DNA of 64,000 bases from Xylona heveae TC161. Lineage: Eukaryota > Ascomycota > Xylonomycetes > Xylonales > Xylonaceae. The DNA lies in contig NW_017264195.1 in NCBI RefSeq assembly GCF_001619985.1, forward strand, positions 558,001 to 622,000, written 5' to 3'. The position numbers and the translations under genes were made by a program. The stretch's first letter is position 1. Each line of letters opens with the position of its first letter. The notes beneath the pieces are model-generated. The model did no database searches. It saw nothing but the letters and a program-made list of their open reading frames with translations, and was not told the DNA's origin. This document shows, in pieces, positions 1 to 13,300 of this stretch.

Positions 1-600
1 AAAATTAAAATTTAGTCTGTTGAAGTTTTGCTTCTTTTTCCTTTTTTCTCTAAATTTAATTAATATAAAGATGATTTTTACAATAAACCTATATATTTTA
101 TATTGAAAATATATTAACTACAAAGTATATAGCATGAAAATTGAGCCAGATAAATTAAAATATAGATTTTTAACTACAATTTTTAACTACAATACTAAAA
201 GCTTTAATTGTAATTTAGTGAGTTTCATTCTTTAACTCTGGAAAGATGGTAGACTACTACCTGTATCAAACTTCAAGAGTTTTAAATTTTGGGTTTCTAC
301 ATTCAAGGAAGAGAAGAAAGGAAAATAGCTACAAGAGACTATTTTATAATATAATGTATACATCTAGATTTATTTTTATAATTTATACCTTGTAGCAAGC
401 AATAGAACCCTTGTATATAAATAGTAATGCCTTGCAAAAAGGTATATATTATTAACTAATTAGGCAATGTCTACTTCTAGCATGGTTCAAACTATTTTTT
501 ATTATTGTTAATTATATAAAAAATCAAAATAGTTTAAAATTTTTTAATTTTTTAATATTACTAGATTATAAAATAAAATACTATATTATAAATAATTATA
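1..600. repeat. Diverged direct repeat, left copy (possible LTR, window edge)
   Basis: This AT-rich stretch can be aligned by eye with about 44,385-44,880 in the same orientation. Shared landmarks in the same order are AAAGCTTTAATT followed by TAATTTAGT, then AGATAAATTAAA, and a TTTTTTATTATTGTTAAT block near the end. Two such copies 44 kb apart, outside all the other elements, fit the LTRs of an outermost retroelement. The window edge prevents seeing the true end or a target duplication. Identity looks low, perhaps two thirds, so the LTR reading is an inference. Confidence 0.45.
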
Positions 601-2630
601 CTATAAAAATAATCTCTAGAGTAAGTAATATAAAATTAATATTAATTTTTTAAATTAATTTTTTAATAAAAACTATTTAATTACTTTAAAGAAATTAAAG
701 TATCAAGTATCTAAAAATAATATTAGATTTTTTAATTCTAATTAATTTTATATATAAGTACATTTATAAGTAAAAATTATAAAAAACTTAAATAAAATAC
801 TTTTTATTCAAGAAATAAATTATTAAATTTAATTCATATAAATTGTTATACTTTATCTATTTTCTTTATTTTTGCTTAATTATTTATTATTGTATAAGGT
901 CTTGTTACTCTGTAGTAGCTTTAGTTTTTATTCTATTATTTATTTATATTATATCTATAATTTTATAGTTAATAGTAATACTTTTTTCTTAACTAAAACC
1001 TTTATACTTAGTTAAATTTTTTAATTAAATTCAAGAAAATTTAATTAAATCTAAACCTGTAAATTAAGTTTTATAGTTAGTAAATTGAATTCTATAATTA
1101 AACTTTTTAATTTATTCAATTAATCATTTAAACTTTATTAATATTTATTCTGCTTCTTGTTATAGTAATATCTACAGATAGGCATTGAGCAATATTTTTC
1201 TAAATAAATTTTTATTAATATCTCAAGAAATTTTTATCTATTAATATAACTTTCTATAATATTATTTAGTGATAGAAATACTTGGTAAAATAATAATTTA
1301 GGCTAGATAATATAAGTAAATAAATACAATTATTATCAAACTAATATTTAAATATTAAAAATCAAATAATTAAATAATAAGTATTAAATAATTAATATCT
1401 CGAACTATATAAAATAAATCTAATTATATGAATTTTTTTTATATAAACAATTTATTCTAATAGTTTTATTCATTAATTAGTACTAATTAGCTATAATCTG
1501 TCTTAATTACTATTAATTATTACTAATTTACTTATTTTACTATTAGCCTCTATTTTTATTTATTTTATTATCATGTAACTCTAGTTTTATGATATTTTTA
1601 GGTTTGCTATGTTTTTATACTTTGTACTTCTTGTTTCTACTATCTTTATAACTATTATTATATTAAATTTCCTCTTTTACTCTTTTAATTTAAAAAACTA
1701 TTTTAGTAGCCTTGGTTTTATATAAATTACTTGTTTTTATAAGTTTTTTTTAACTTTTATTATGTCAAAAACTAAATCTTTTTTTAAATTTTATTACTTT
1801 TTTGCTTTAAAAACAAGTTATTTATATTATAAAATACTAATTTTTTGTTTTATCTATTATTATAATAATTATTATTATCTAGTTTTTTTAGATTTTAATT
1901 ATTATTTTGAGTATATTTTATATAATGCTTCTTGTAATTTTATTGTTTTTACTTATAAATAGAATTATTTATAAAAAAAGTATTACAAGTTAAAATTTTA
2001 ACTTGAATTTATAAAAAAACAAACTTTCAAACTTGCTACTTATTATTTATACCTTTATAAATAATTAAATAAATTCTTTTCTTGTAAAAAAAATTGTTTA
2101 ATCAAAAGCTAGCTTTCATTAAGAAAGTTAAGCAGCTAGAGTAATTTTTTAATCTTTTTATTTTTTCTAAACTTTTTATTAATTTTTTTTCATTAACGAG
2201 TTTTTTTGAATCTCTTGATTTCTTTTGTTTTAAGTACTATTAATAATATTTAGTAATTTTTTTAAGGCAATTTAAATTAGTTTGTAGTTTTTATAAATTT
2301 ATTTTTTTATTATAGTTAAGTTATTTAATATAATATTTTTATTGCTAACTTTTTTTTTATATTTAAAACCTCTTTAATATTGTATTTTTGATCGTTAAAT
2401 ACAATGTCCAGTTTTTTTACAAGTAGTATATTTTTTAGTACTAGTTTTAATAATAAAATATAGAATGTTAGATATATTTTTATTTTTTTTAATAATATAT
2501 TCTTGTATTTTCTAGTTTTAAAACTTAATTTTGCTTTGTAAAGATTTATATAATTTTTTAATTTTTTAATTATATTATAGTTTTTCTAGTAATGTTTCTT
2601 GAATATTAATAGTTTTTTCTTATATTACTA
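601..2630. other. Very AT-rich sequence without recognisable gene
   Basis: About 2 kb of strongly AT-rich DNA with poly-A/T runs and almost no CpG. The short open frame at 1,762-1,962 is dominated by Phe, Tyr, Leu and Ile and is what AT-rich sequence gives by chance. Position suggests it is the decayed inner part of the outermost retroelement, but no domain can be recognised. Confidence 0.5.
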
Positions 2631-3134
2631 CTTACATACAGATAGTATAAATTTTTAAATTATTTTAAAATATTAAAAATAGTATTAATTTATAATTAAT
2701 AGATATAAATTAATTTTAATTATTTTAATTATATATATATAATTAGTTATTTATATTTACATTAAATAATTGAAAATTTTAAAAACTTTATAATAATATT
2801 AAATTTTATTAAATGTTATAAAATAATTTTAAAATAATTTAAAAATTTAAAACTTTTTAAAAATAATTTTTAATTAATTTAAAATAGTATAAAATTATTT
2901 TAAAAATAAAAAAATAAAAATAAAAAAACATATAAAAAAATAAAAAAATTTTAAATTAAAAAATATATTATTTAAAAAGCTACTTTTTGATTAGAAAATA
3001 TAAAAACAAAAAAAATTTATAAAAAAAATAAAAAATTTTTTATTTTAAATTTATTTATATAATATAAAATATTAAGTGTTTTAAATAAAAAATAATTTTA
3101 AATAAATTAAAAATTTATACTATCTGTATATAAG
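2631..3134. mobile_element. MITE family B, copy 1 (504 bp, TA-flanked)
   Basis: The left end CTTACATACAGATAGTATAA is mirrored at the right end by TTATACTATCTGTATATAAG, and both ends are followed outward by TA (2,629-2,630 and 3,135-3,136). The inner sequence is low-complexity AT and matches, in the opposite orientation, the right half of the copy at 39,493-40,562. It has no coding capacity, so it is a non-autonomous TIR element. The TA duplication is short and the ends are AT-rich, but the pattern repeats in other copies. Confidence 0.7.
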
Positions 3135-3974
3135 TACTAAAAGATTACTACAAAGATTATTATTACAAAAATTACTACAATTGAGCTTTACTACTATAGT
3201 ATCATTTTTTTACACTAGTATTTTTTAATTTATCTTGTAAAAAAATATTTCTTAAATTTACTAGCAATCTCTTGTACTAATAGTTTACTATAAAGATTAT
3301 CTCAATATAATAATACTTAAAAAAGTTTGAAAATGAATTAAAAAAATCAAGAAAGCTATAAAAGTAATAAAAAATATAAATACTGATTTATTTAAATACA
3401 AGGTAAAAAAGCAATACTATTGTTTTGAACAAGGTATAGATGGAGATAAAAATTATAGATAGAAGTATTTAAAAAATAAAAACCTTGTATACTATATTAT
3501 CTACTAGTTAGTGTATACATATTATATATTTATTTATATGAGAGCAAAGGATTATAATTGTCTAAAAATGAAATGATTTATATCATTTAATATCTTGATT
3601 ATTATCTATAATTCATATAATTATAGCTGTAATAAATAATTTTATATTTGTCAATTTATAATTTAATTACTTAATTAATATAATATATATTATTAGCTTG
3701 TATATAAGTATTAATACTAGTTGTAGTAATATTTGTAGCAATTTTTATATATTTGTTTATAACTTTAAGTAGTTAGATTAAAGTTTTAAATAGAGTTAAT
3801 TTAATCCTAGACCATCTATAGGTATAGTTTGAATTATATAAATCAAGTAAGTATTAAAATAACAATCTAGATCTATAGATTAAGTTGTTAAAATATTATT
3901 TAAATTTAACTCTGGTAAAAGGCTGGATTGAAGGCCTGCCAGACTATTTTTATTTATTTTATAACCTAAATATA
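3135..3974. other. AT-rich sequence, nothing recognised
   Basis: About 840 bp without an interpretable reading frame or repeat. It lies between a MITE and a LINE fragment just before the first recognisable Gag remains of chromovirus 1. It could include that element's decayed 5' LTR, but no matching partner was found by eye. Confidence 0.4.
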
Positions 3975-4210
3975 CTTAATTTTTTATTTAGTAATTTTTG
4001 GCCAAGAACATGTTTGAGCATTGTATTAAACTTCTATAATTTCTTGACTTGTAGATAGTATAAAAAATAAAATAGTTAAAAAACTAAGCATTTTTTTTCA
4101 AAAGTAGTTTTTAAAGTAATTAATTCTTAAATAAAAGAAAGTTTTTATTTTTCTTAGATAAATACTTGAAATAACTACTTTAAAAGCAATGTTTTTAAGT
4201 TTTAAGTAAA
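3975..4210 (-). mobile_element. Tad1-like LINE fragment
   Basis: This piece matches 11,870-12,090 of the large LINE in the same orientation. Shared stretches include TTTGGCCAAGA, TTTCTTGACTTGTAGATAGT and a run beginning AAGCATTTT. It corresponds to the part between the endonuclease and reverse transcriptase. No 3' tail is seen, so it is an internal fragment, possibly left by rearrangement. Confidence 0.6.
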
Positions 4211-7200
4211 TATTGTTAGGATACCCTGACATAGACTACTACATTTTAAGAGTAATATTTGAAAACTATTACATGACTAACTACTAAATTTATTTAGTAA
4301 AAAATGATAATAAAGACAAGATAAAGAATGAAATACAAAACAAAATATAGAGTAAAATATAAAGCAAGAAGTAGAGCAAGAAAAGAAAAAAAAAGAGGTA
4401 AAAATTATAAAAAAGCAAGATATTAAGATATATATTAAAATTAAGAGTTAGAAATTTAGTAGCAGTTAGTTGTATAGTCAATAAAATCCTACTTTTTGCC
4501 CTACCTATTTGTATATCTAATATAACTATTAATATCTTAATATTCTAACTACTTATATCTATAAAAGTTGATGCCCAGAGTAGAAAAAAAAAACAAAAAA
4601 CTACCCATATCTTGCTCAATGTCCAGAAATACTTGCCATGCTTCAATTATAGAAAAAAACCTGATACAGACAGCTAGCAATACTATACAAGAAGCAACTA
4701 AAACTTTAGCTTCAGTTAAAGAAAATACAAATAGCAACATGAAGAGCAAGAATAAAAATTAAAACTTACTTTTACCTTTTGTTCTGAGCTTACAATTACC
4801 TTTTGTCAAGTTTCTAGATCAAGCAAAAAATTTTAGGTAAAAGAAAATAATAATACTCCTACAATTATTAGCTATATGAGCTCAAAAAGCCTTGCTTAAT
4901 AATCTAAATAATAGTTAAAACAATATTAAATCTTATTATATATAAGAAAATATTACTCTAAGCTTAGTTAAAACTTGTTAATCTAGTTAATATAGTTTTC
5001 TAGCAGATAGATACAATTAATTAAATCTTGAAAATACATTAATGCAAGCCTATTATCTTATTAAAAAATTAAATAGCAAAACTTTTTAATGTTTAAAAAT
5101 AAAGATTTTATCAAATTCAAGCAATTTGTAAAATAATATAAATATATTTTTGAAGTTAATACTTTTTATAGAGTAAACAATTAAAACAAAATTTTTTTTG
5201 CAAGGTAATATTTTGCTAGTATAGCTTTTCAAACTTGATGACTTTATCAAGATAAAGTCTAAAACATAACATGAGATTGGTTCAAAAAAATACAAAGCAA
5301 AGATTTTAAAACAATAAAATTTTTTGTTCAGGAAAATCTTGCCTAGTACAGAGTTTTACAGTAGCAAAATACTAAAATAACAATTGAATTTTATAATTGT
5401 CTACAAATATAACTCCCCAGCTTTAGTTCTTTTGAGTATATGCAAGAATCTCAAGTTTGACAATTTCAAGATAGATTGTAGCTTGAATTTTGTTCTTTCA
5501 TTGATGAAATTACTGAACCAATAATGATTATAAATGCCTAAAAAGTTAGCAATCTTGCTTATTATATTGTAGGAAAAAAATTCAAAAACAAATGATGCAT
5601 AGACATATCTCTATTCAATTACAGAAAGCCTTAAATAATTTATAAACCTCTATATAATCTAGTAAAAAATTTAAACTTTATAAATATTTACTCCTGAAAG
5701 AGTAAATTTTGTTTTGTAGTAAAAAACCTAAATAAATCTATAGTATGTTATTAATGTAAATGTAAAAGACATTATGCATCTAAATGCAGGAATTTTTCTA
5801 ATACAAATACAATACAAATCAATTTGAGACAAAATTTAGTATAACAACAGTATAACAATCTTTTAAAAGACAGTACCCAATGAATAACCTTGCCTCATTA
5901 AGTACATTATCTTTAGAAGACTTTACAAAACTTGCCTATAAAATGAAAGTTATCTTGAATAAAGAAAATAATGCTAGAAAAATGTTATTCCTTGATATAG
6001 AAATATTATATCCTGATCATTGTTAGTATTAAATTAAAGTTTATATAGATAATGGAAGTACTTTTACAATTATGCTAAAATCTATAGTAAATACTCTTGG
6101 AGTTACTATTACAACTATAAATGAATATTTTTTGTTTAAAAATGGTAGGGTAATAGAAAGATATAGAAAGATATAAGTTTTTTTACAAATCAAAAACTTA
6201 GAAAAAATTCCTAAACTTGTCTTATAACAATTTAGTATCATTCTATCAACTAATGATTTTATAATAGTAGAATTAAATTGCCGTTAAAAATGAAACTTTA
6301 TTTATAAATATATAATAACTTTTATAATTTAATATCTTAAACAAATGAAAAACTTTTACAAGAAGATATAGAAAATAAAACAAGTTTATACTCTTGCTAG
6401 TATCTTTTTTGTTTCTGTTTTAAAAAAATTAAATTTGATAGAAAATATAAAAAAATGACAAAATAAAAAAAACATTAAACTACTATATATATATTGGAAA
6501 TTTTTAAATATTTTTAAAAATAATAATTTTCTACTTCTATTACATGGATTTCATAATTATACAATCAAGATAGTTGAAAGAAAAATACTACTCTATGATT
6601 CAATATATATATTATCATTGAAAAAACTTAATATACTATAGCAATATATCTTAGAAGGTATTTATAAAAGCATCTTAAAATTTTTTAGTTTACTAGTAAG
6701 CTTGCTCCTACTTAGATGCCTTTTATATAGTTTAATAAATAATTTTAAATAAATTTTTAATTATATAAAAACTATTTAAAATTATAATTTAAAAATTTAT
6801 AATTAATAAACTACTTTAAATTATTTAAAATTATTAAAAATAGTTATAGGTTTTTTGAATAATATATTATAATAAGTTACTTATTTGTTTTAAAATTAAT
6901 ATATTTGAAACTAATATATTTAGTTATAAATAATATTTTAATTATTTATAAAATAATTAAATATTTAATTTAATTTAAATTAATTATATTTAATAATATT
7001 TTAGTTAAAAATAATATAACTAAATAATTTTAAAAAAGTTTTTTTATAATATTAATTTTATTTAAGTTTTATTTAATTTTTTTAATTTTTTATAAATTTT
7101 TTAAAAAAACTTAAAAAAAAAATAATTAAAAACTTTAAAATTTAAAATAATTTAATTTTAAAAGCTATTTTCTAATTAAAAGATATAAAAACAAAAAAAA

Positions 7201-7219
7201 CTTATAAAAAAATAAAAAT

Positions 7220-7470
7220 TTTTATTTTAAAAAATATATTATTTGAAGAGCTATTTCTCAATTAGAAAATATATAAATATTATAAATATTTAAGTACCTG
7301 AGTTTAATCTCTAGCTAAAAAATCTTTTTATTTATTTTTTTATTCTTTTTCTACTATATATATTTTTTATTTCAAACTATTTTTAGAAAAAAAGTACTTC
7401 TAGCTCAGTGAAATAATATTGAGCTTTGAAATTAAACTTGTTTTAAAAATAAGCTAGTTTTAAATAGAAA
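7220..7470 (+). repeat. tRNA-like A/B-box core inside MITE A copy 1
   Basis: GAGTTTAATCTCTAGCT near 7,310 resembles a decayed T-arm with B box. TAGCTCAGTG followed by AATATTGAGC at about 7,396-7,425 resembles a D-arm with A box. The same order (T-arm first, D-arm second, about 80 bp apart) is seen on the minus strand at 39.73-39.92 kb. This is SINE-like promoter material, not a functional tRNA gene. Confidence 0.45.
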
Positions 7471-7550
7471 ATAGTCTTTTAAAACTATTTTTTTTATTTT
7501 TTTAACTATTTTAATTTTAATTTTTTTTAAATTAAATTTAATTAAATTAA

Positions 7551-7605
7551 ACTATTTAAAATTATTTAAAATTATTTAAAATTATTTAAAATTATTTAAA
7601 ATTAT
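7551..7605. repeat. 10-bp tandem repeat
   Basis: About five copies of a 10-bp unit (ATTTAAAATT) in a row, inside MITE A copy 1. It is a simple AT microsatellite-like array. Confidence 0.8.
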
Positions 7606-8293
7606 TTTAAATTTAAAACTAAATTAAAATAATTTTTTAACTTTTGCTATAATATTTTTTAAGCTAAATTTAACTTTATATAATTATTTTTAATAATTAT
7701 AAACTATTAATTTTAATAATTAAAAGGCTTTAAGTTTTAAATTTTATTTTATTTTTCAAGTATTATATTTAGTTAAATTTAATTTTTTATTTTTATAAAA
7801 AGGTAATTAAGTACTTTTTGTGCTAAAAGAATCAAACAAACTTTACCCTGTTATCAGCTATTATAGATTAAATACTATTACAATAAAAAACTATTACCTA
7901 CTTTTGTTAATTTTAGAGCTTTTAGATTGCTTTTCAAGAATAAAAATCTTTACAAAACTTAATTTCTGAAATATATATAACTATATATATATCAAAGATG
8001 GTAATAAATGGAAAACTACATTTTAAACTTGTTTTAGGCTTTTTGAATATTTGATTATATTATTTGGACTTGCAAATACTCTAGTGCCTTTTCAAGTATT
8101 AATTAATAAAGTTTTTGCTAAGTATTTAGATATTTTCTGCATTGCTTATATGGATAATATCTTGATCTTCAGCCAAATAAAAGAAAAATACAGATAATAT
8201 ATTATCCAAGTTTTTAGGTAACTTTGTAACTTTAATCTCTTTGCAAAACTTACTAAATATATATTCTATTATTTATTTATTTATTTATTTATT

Positions 8294-9065
8294 CTGCATG
8301 CAGCTTTAAAGCTATAGCAGGGTCTGTGGTTTAAATACATAAAATGTATATTAAGCTTTTGAAAGTCACTCTAGAATCAATCAAGCTAATACTGGATATT
8401 ATCCATCAAAAAAAAAATAAAAAAAAATAGTATAATACAAAAAAATAGTAAAAATAAACAAAATAAAATCAATATAAATAAAAGAAAGTCAAGTTTTAGT
8501 TTTGGTTTTTTTTAAACCAGAATCTGGTTTTTTGATTATAAAGATTTCAAGAAGTATTTTCTTCTTAAAGTCTACTCTAGTTCCATAGTGTTTCTTGTTG
8601 ATATTATCTTTCTTGATGTAGTAACTACATTTTTAATGCTATTTTAGTAGTATCTAGGTATTCCAGTAAGTAGTTTCAGTTTTTTTTAGTATATAGTAAC
8701 TTCAAAGTAGAAACTTTTCTTTTTACTTTTTGTAATAAAGTTTTTCTGGCTTCTTTTGTTTGAAAGCAGAATAGTAATAAATGAGCTGGACTCTGAGTAA
8801 AGTTGCAGATAGAGCTACATTCTTTGGACTTATATGCAGGTAGCCTGTACAAGTAGGATTTGAAGTAATTATATTCTATCTTGAGTTGAATAGTAGTTGT
8901 AACTAATTTTCTTCTAGGGTTCTTGTATTTTTCAAATAGTTTTCATTGTAGAAAAGTTTGAAATTATTTGTAATGTTTTCTCTTAGAAGTAGTTTGCCAT
9001 TAATAGATTCATTGCTTAAAAATAAGTTTTTTTAGTTTTTTCTTCAAGTAGCTATATAAAGTGTA
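8294..9065 (-). pseudogene. LINE ORF2 C-terminal region and 3' UTR
   Basis: This matches, inverted, the LINE copy at 40,998-41,610. In that copy the C-terminal frame reads HGYFKSYLYRLLT and then a Cys/His-rich stretch, as after RNase H in Tad-type LINEs. Here the stretch at about 8,560-9,000 encodes the decayed counterpart. The 3' UTR includes a run from GCATGCAG to the tail. It is separated from the rest of ORF2 by MITE A copy 2. Confidence 0.7.
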
Positions 9066-9803
9066 TTTAGTTGCCTTTTTATAAAAATAAAAAATTAAAT
9101 TTAACTAAATATAATACTTGAAAAATAAAATAAAACTTAAAACTTAAAGCCTTTTAATTATTAAAATTAATAGTTTANNNNNNNNNNNNNNNNNNNNNNN
9201 NNNNNNNNNNNNNNNNNNNNNNNNNNNNNNNNNNNNNNNNNNNNNNNNNNNNNNNNNNNNNNNNNNNNNNNNNNNNNNNNNNNNNNNNNNNNNNNNNNNN
9301 NNNNNNNNNNNNNNNNNNNNNNNNNNNNNNNNNNNNNNNNNNNNNNNNNNNNNNNNNNNNNNNNNNNNNNNNNNNNNNNNNNNNNNNNNNNNNNNNNNNN
9401 NNNNNNNAACTTAAATTTAAATATAATTAAAAAAAATTAAATAAAACTTAAATAAAATTAATATTATAAAACAACTTTTTTAAAATTATTTAGTTATATT
9501 ATTTTTAACTAAAATATTATTAAATATAATTAATTTAAATTAAATTAAATATTCAATCATTTTATAAATAATTAAAATATTATTTATAACTAAATATATT
9601 AGTTTTAAATATTTTAATTTTAAAATAAATAAATAACTTATTATAATATATTATTAAAAAAAATCTATAACTATTTTTAATAATTTTAAATAATTTAAAG
9701 TAGTTTATTAATTATAAATTTTTAAATTATAATTTTAAATAATTTTTATATAATTAAAATTTTATTTAAAATTATTTATTAAACTATATAAAAGGCATCT
9801 AAG
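9066..9803. mobile_element. MITE family A, copy 2, containing the assembly gap
   Basis: In the orientation opposite to copy 1 it runs from TTTAGTTGCCTTTTTATA to TATATAAAAGGCATCTAAG, with TA on both sides (9,064-9,065 and 9,804-9,805). Its known parts align with 7,703-7,811 and 6,711-7,090 of copy 1. It interrupts the LINE between the RNase H and C-terminal regions. The middle is hidden by the N run. Confidence 0.7.
9178..9407. other. Assembly gap (230 N)
   Basis: A run of 230 undetermined bases. Comparison with MITE A copy 1 suggests that about 600 bp are missing, so the N count looks like an estimate that is too small. Confidence 0.95.
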
Positions 9804-9805
9804 TA

Positions 9806-12800
9806 TACATTTTTATATAATTTGTTAGTATATATTGTTTTATATTTAGTTACTTTATTTACTTCTTTATTTTCTAGTATTCCTTGATGGTTTAAAATCT
9901 ACTAAAGATAGATTTAAATATTATTGTCTTTGAAAACTTGAATGGCAGAAAAATTTGTAGTAGTAGTTGTTATCCAGGTCCAGCTATAAGGTATTATATT
10001 ATATTCAAAATACTTTAATTGTTTATAAATATTCAGATAGCTTTTGAAATTATAGTTAATCTATATGCTATCTATTTTATTGCTTTAGTTAAAGCAAAGA
10101 GTTCTGCATTATAAATTTTTATGTATAAGCCCAGGTGCTAGAAAAAAATATATATATTTTGATAGTAAATAATATAACATTTTGCTCCTACTATTGTTTG
10201 TAATGATTTATCTATATAAACTATATAATTACCTTTTGAAACTTGACTTTAAAAGCTGTTTAGTATTGTTTGGTATTTTTCCTTCATTTCAAACTTGGAG
10301 TACTTGTTTTTTATAATAGATATATCTAGAAATTGTTTCTATAGAGGCCATTCAGTTATTGTATAGAACTCTAGCTCTAGTATAGTAGATAAAATAGTAG
10401 CTAATTTAGCTAGTATTTTTATATATTGAATAAAATATACTTTGAACTTTAACTGAATAAGTTGTTCATTTTAGTCTAGATACTTGATAGTATCTATATT
10501 TTGTTTTGTTTGTAATATTGAAGAAAATTCTTTGAGAGTTCTTTGTTTAAGTAAATGTAACAAGAATAATATAGTCATTTTCAGTATATATTTATAGCAT
10601 TGAAGTTTCAGCCTGAGGTTGGCAGATAGTAAACATGCTTTTATCTCTATAGCTTGTATAAAACTTGTTTTAAAACATCTAAGAATCTTCTATAAAGCTT
10701 GGTTTTGAAGCTTTTAAAAGAGATTCTTGTAGTTTGTCTATTGTTTCTACTAGATTAAAGATCTAAAGTCACTAATAAATATAGTACAGGCTTTGTATAA
10801 GGTAATTCCAGCTGGAATAGATATTCTTTTAATCCAAGTAGTTAGTCTACTTAAGCTATAAAAGGCTCTTGTAGCTGCTATTACTTTTCTAGTAACATAT
10901 TCTTTGAAAGATAGTTTAAAATCAAACTAAATTTCTAACCATTTGATACAAATATTAAATGCTACTACAGTTTCATTTGATAGTGTACATGTAGCTTGAC
11001 TTAGTGTTTTTGTTGATTAAAAGTAAATAAATTCTGTTTTTGCATTATCAAATGCAATAGCATTTTTTTCTCCTCAGATAAAGACTAGTTTAGTAATTTT
11101 TTCAAGTATTAAATAGTTAGCTATAGGTATAGCTCCTTGAACTACTATAGCTATATTATCAATATAGTTAGATAGTTTAACTATAGAAAATTTATCTTAG
11201 ATATAATTGAATAGAAATTTTAAGTATAATAAAAATAAAATTGGTGATAGAGATAAGCCTTATGGAATTCCAGTATTGATAGCTGTCATAGATTGTTATT
11301 GTTTATCAAAAGCTAGACTAATTTATTTTTGTATTATAAAGTATTTTATTTAGTTAAGTAGTACTTTTGGTAGTTAAAATTGCTATAAAACTTGTAGTAG
11401 TTGTATAGTTAAAACATGATTAAATGCTTTTTTTACATCTAAAAAAAAACAAGATAAAACTTGTTTTTAATTCCAAGCTTCTTGGATATTATAGATAAGC
11501 ATTATAGCTGCATTTATAGCTAATCTTTATTTTCTACCTCCCATTTGCTCTTTGTGTAATAAGTCTTGACTGTTTTTTAAATAAGATAGTTTAGTAGCTA
11601 TAATTTTCTCTGAAATCTTGCCTAAGCAGTTAAAAAGTATGATTATTCTATATGCTTTTGATTGAGTATAGTTAAGTTTTAATAGTTTTTTTAGTACTGC
11701 TCCTATATCCTATCTCCAGCTAGTAGAATGATGTTCTTGATTTAATAGTAGTTGATATACTAGAGTAAACTATCTTGGAATATATTGAAATATTTTTTGA
11801 ATAATTACAAAAGATAATTGATTAAGTTTTGGTGCTTTTTTGAGAGCAAAAGTTTGGATAGCATGCTCAATCTCTTGTTTAGTAATCTTTGGCCAAGAGC
11901 ATATTTAAGCATTGTATTGAATTCCTATAGTTTCTTGACTTGTAGATAGTGTAAAAAATAAAGTAATTAAGAAAGCTAAGCATTTTCCTTTGAAAATAGT
12001 TTCTACAATAATTAATCCTTGAATAAAAGGAAGTTTTTCTACTTTTCTTGAGTTGGTATAGTAGTATACTTTAAAAACATTAGCTCTTTTAACATTTGTT
12101 AAGAAGTTTTTTTAGCTTGTTTAATACTTCTGAAGAAGTTGTTTCTTTTAGTAGTATATACTTTCTAAAAAACTTGACTTTGATTTTACTTTCATTGTCT
12201 CTTTGCTTGAGCTACTTTAGTTTTTTGAGATGATAATTGATTATTCTACCATGGTTTAAATCTTAGAGATAGTTTAAATTGAGGAATAAATCTTTAGTAT
12301 ACTGTTTTAATACTATGTTATAGTATACATGCTATTTCTTCTAATCTAGTACTTGAAATAATATTTTTTAGTTAATCTCTTTATAGTTAATTTAGATGAT
12401 ACTTTTTTTGTTTCTGGAGTATATTTTAAAAGATTTTCTAGTTGGCTTTTTTAATATTGAAAGAAGTATATATAGAATAAATAACTTTCTCTTAGTTTAA
12501 TCTTTTTAATATAAATTTAATTACTTTATAATTTGATCCTGTTACCTAGTTTTTAAGTATCTACCAGTTTTATATATAAAAATATAAGTTTGGTATAGAA
12601 AATGCTAGATCTAATATTAAAGAATTATTTCTTTAATTTCCAAGATAAGTTATTAAGTCAAAAGTATTAATTAAAAGAAATTAATATTGTATAAGCTACA
12701 TAACTAGTACATTTGCTCTAATAAAAGTAGTTTTCATAGAGTTTTACTATGTATAATCTGCATTGAAATTTCTACAGATAAGTATTTTAGACTATAATTG

Positions 12801-13300
12801 TATATTATATAATAGTCTTTTTACTGTCTATAGAGAAAGTATAATAGTTTATTGAGCTTTATTATAGATATTAATAATAAATATTAATAAAATAGTAGTA
12901 CTTTGTACTTGTAAGATAAAGCAATTTTTATTTTGAATTATTGTTTCAATAGTACATTGTAGATCTAGTTTTAGCTTTATAATAAAAGCTAATACTCTAG
13001 ATCTTTTAGATGTTGATAAGAAAAATATTGTTATAAATGAAAAATATAATATAATAGTATTGTTCAATTCAATCCAGGGTACTTGTAATAAAAGAATGTC
13101 TGTTAAAGATGTTACTAGATCTAGACATAAATACATGACATTAATAGATCTAGTACAATTGTATTAGATTATTTGAATATCTATTGGACTTTTATTCATT
13201 AATAGTCTATAGCAAGATAGTCTATAGTTGATGTAGTTAGTAATAAAGCTTGGTATATAGAACATTTTTCTGCATTAACTCTATAACTTTCTAAGCAATT
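9806..13300 (-). pseudogene. LINE ORF2: endonuclease, reverse transcriptase, RNase H
   Basis: The endonuclease lies at 12,849-13,136, where the frame contains DILLLQ, RVLAFI and a later CFILQVQ, as in AP-type LINE endonucleases. Reverse-transcriptase blocks follow downstream on the minus strand. One is FLDVKKAFNH (about 11,430). The next is TGIPQGLSLSPILFLLY in partly decayed form (about 11,240-11,280). A YIDN block in place of YxDD lies near 11,160. RNase H-like sequence lies at about 9.85-10.25 kb. Many in-frame stops are present, most explained by C-to-T or G-to-A change. Confidence 0.75.

Larger units (their letters stand above)
6711..7811. mobile_element. MITE family A, copy 1 (1,101 bp)
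   Basis: It starts CTTAGATGCCTTTTATATAG and ends TATAAAAAGGTAATTAAG. The ends are imperfect inverted repeats, and TA flanks both sides (6,709-6,710 and 7,812-7,813). A second copy lies inverted at 9,066-9,803. The core at about 7,150-7,470 carries the tRNA-like boxes described separately. Left and right of it the surrounding DNA is pol of chromovirus 1, which dates it as later than that element. It has no coding capacity. Confidence 0.75.

Noticed and set aside
1762-6241. Several 60-70-codon open frames in the AT-rich island as small genes
   Set aside because: They are rich in Phe, Tyr, Ile, Lys and Leu, lack conserved motifs and are explained by composition or by decayed element sequence.
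6711-9803. A single 3-kb foldback element with long inverted arms
   Set aside because: Each arm has its own TIR pair and TA flanks, and the sequence between them belongs to two different hosts (chromovirus 1 and the LINE). Two MITE copies in opposite orientation explain it better.
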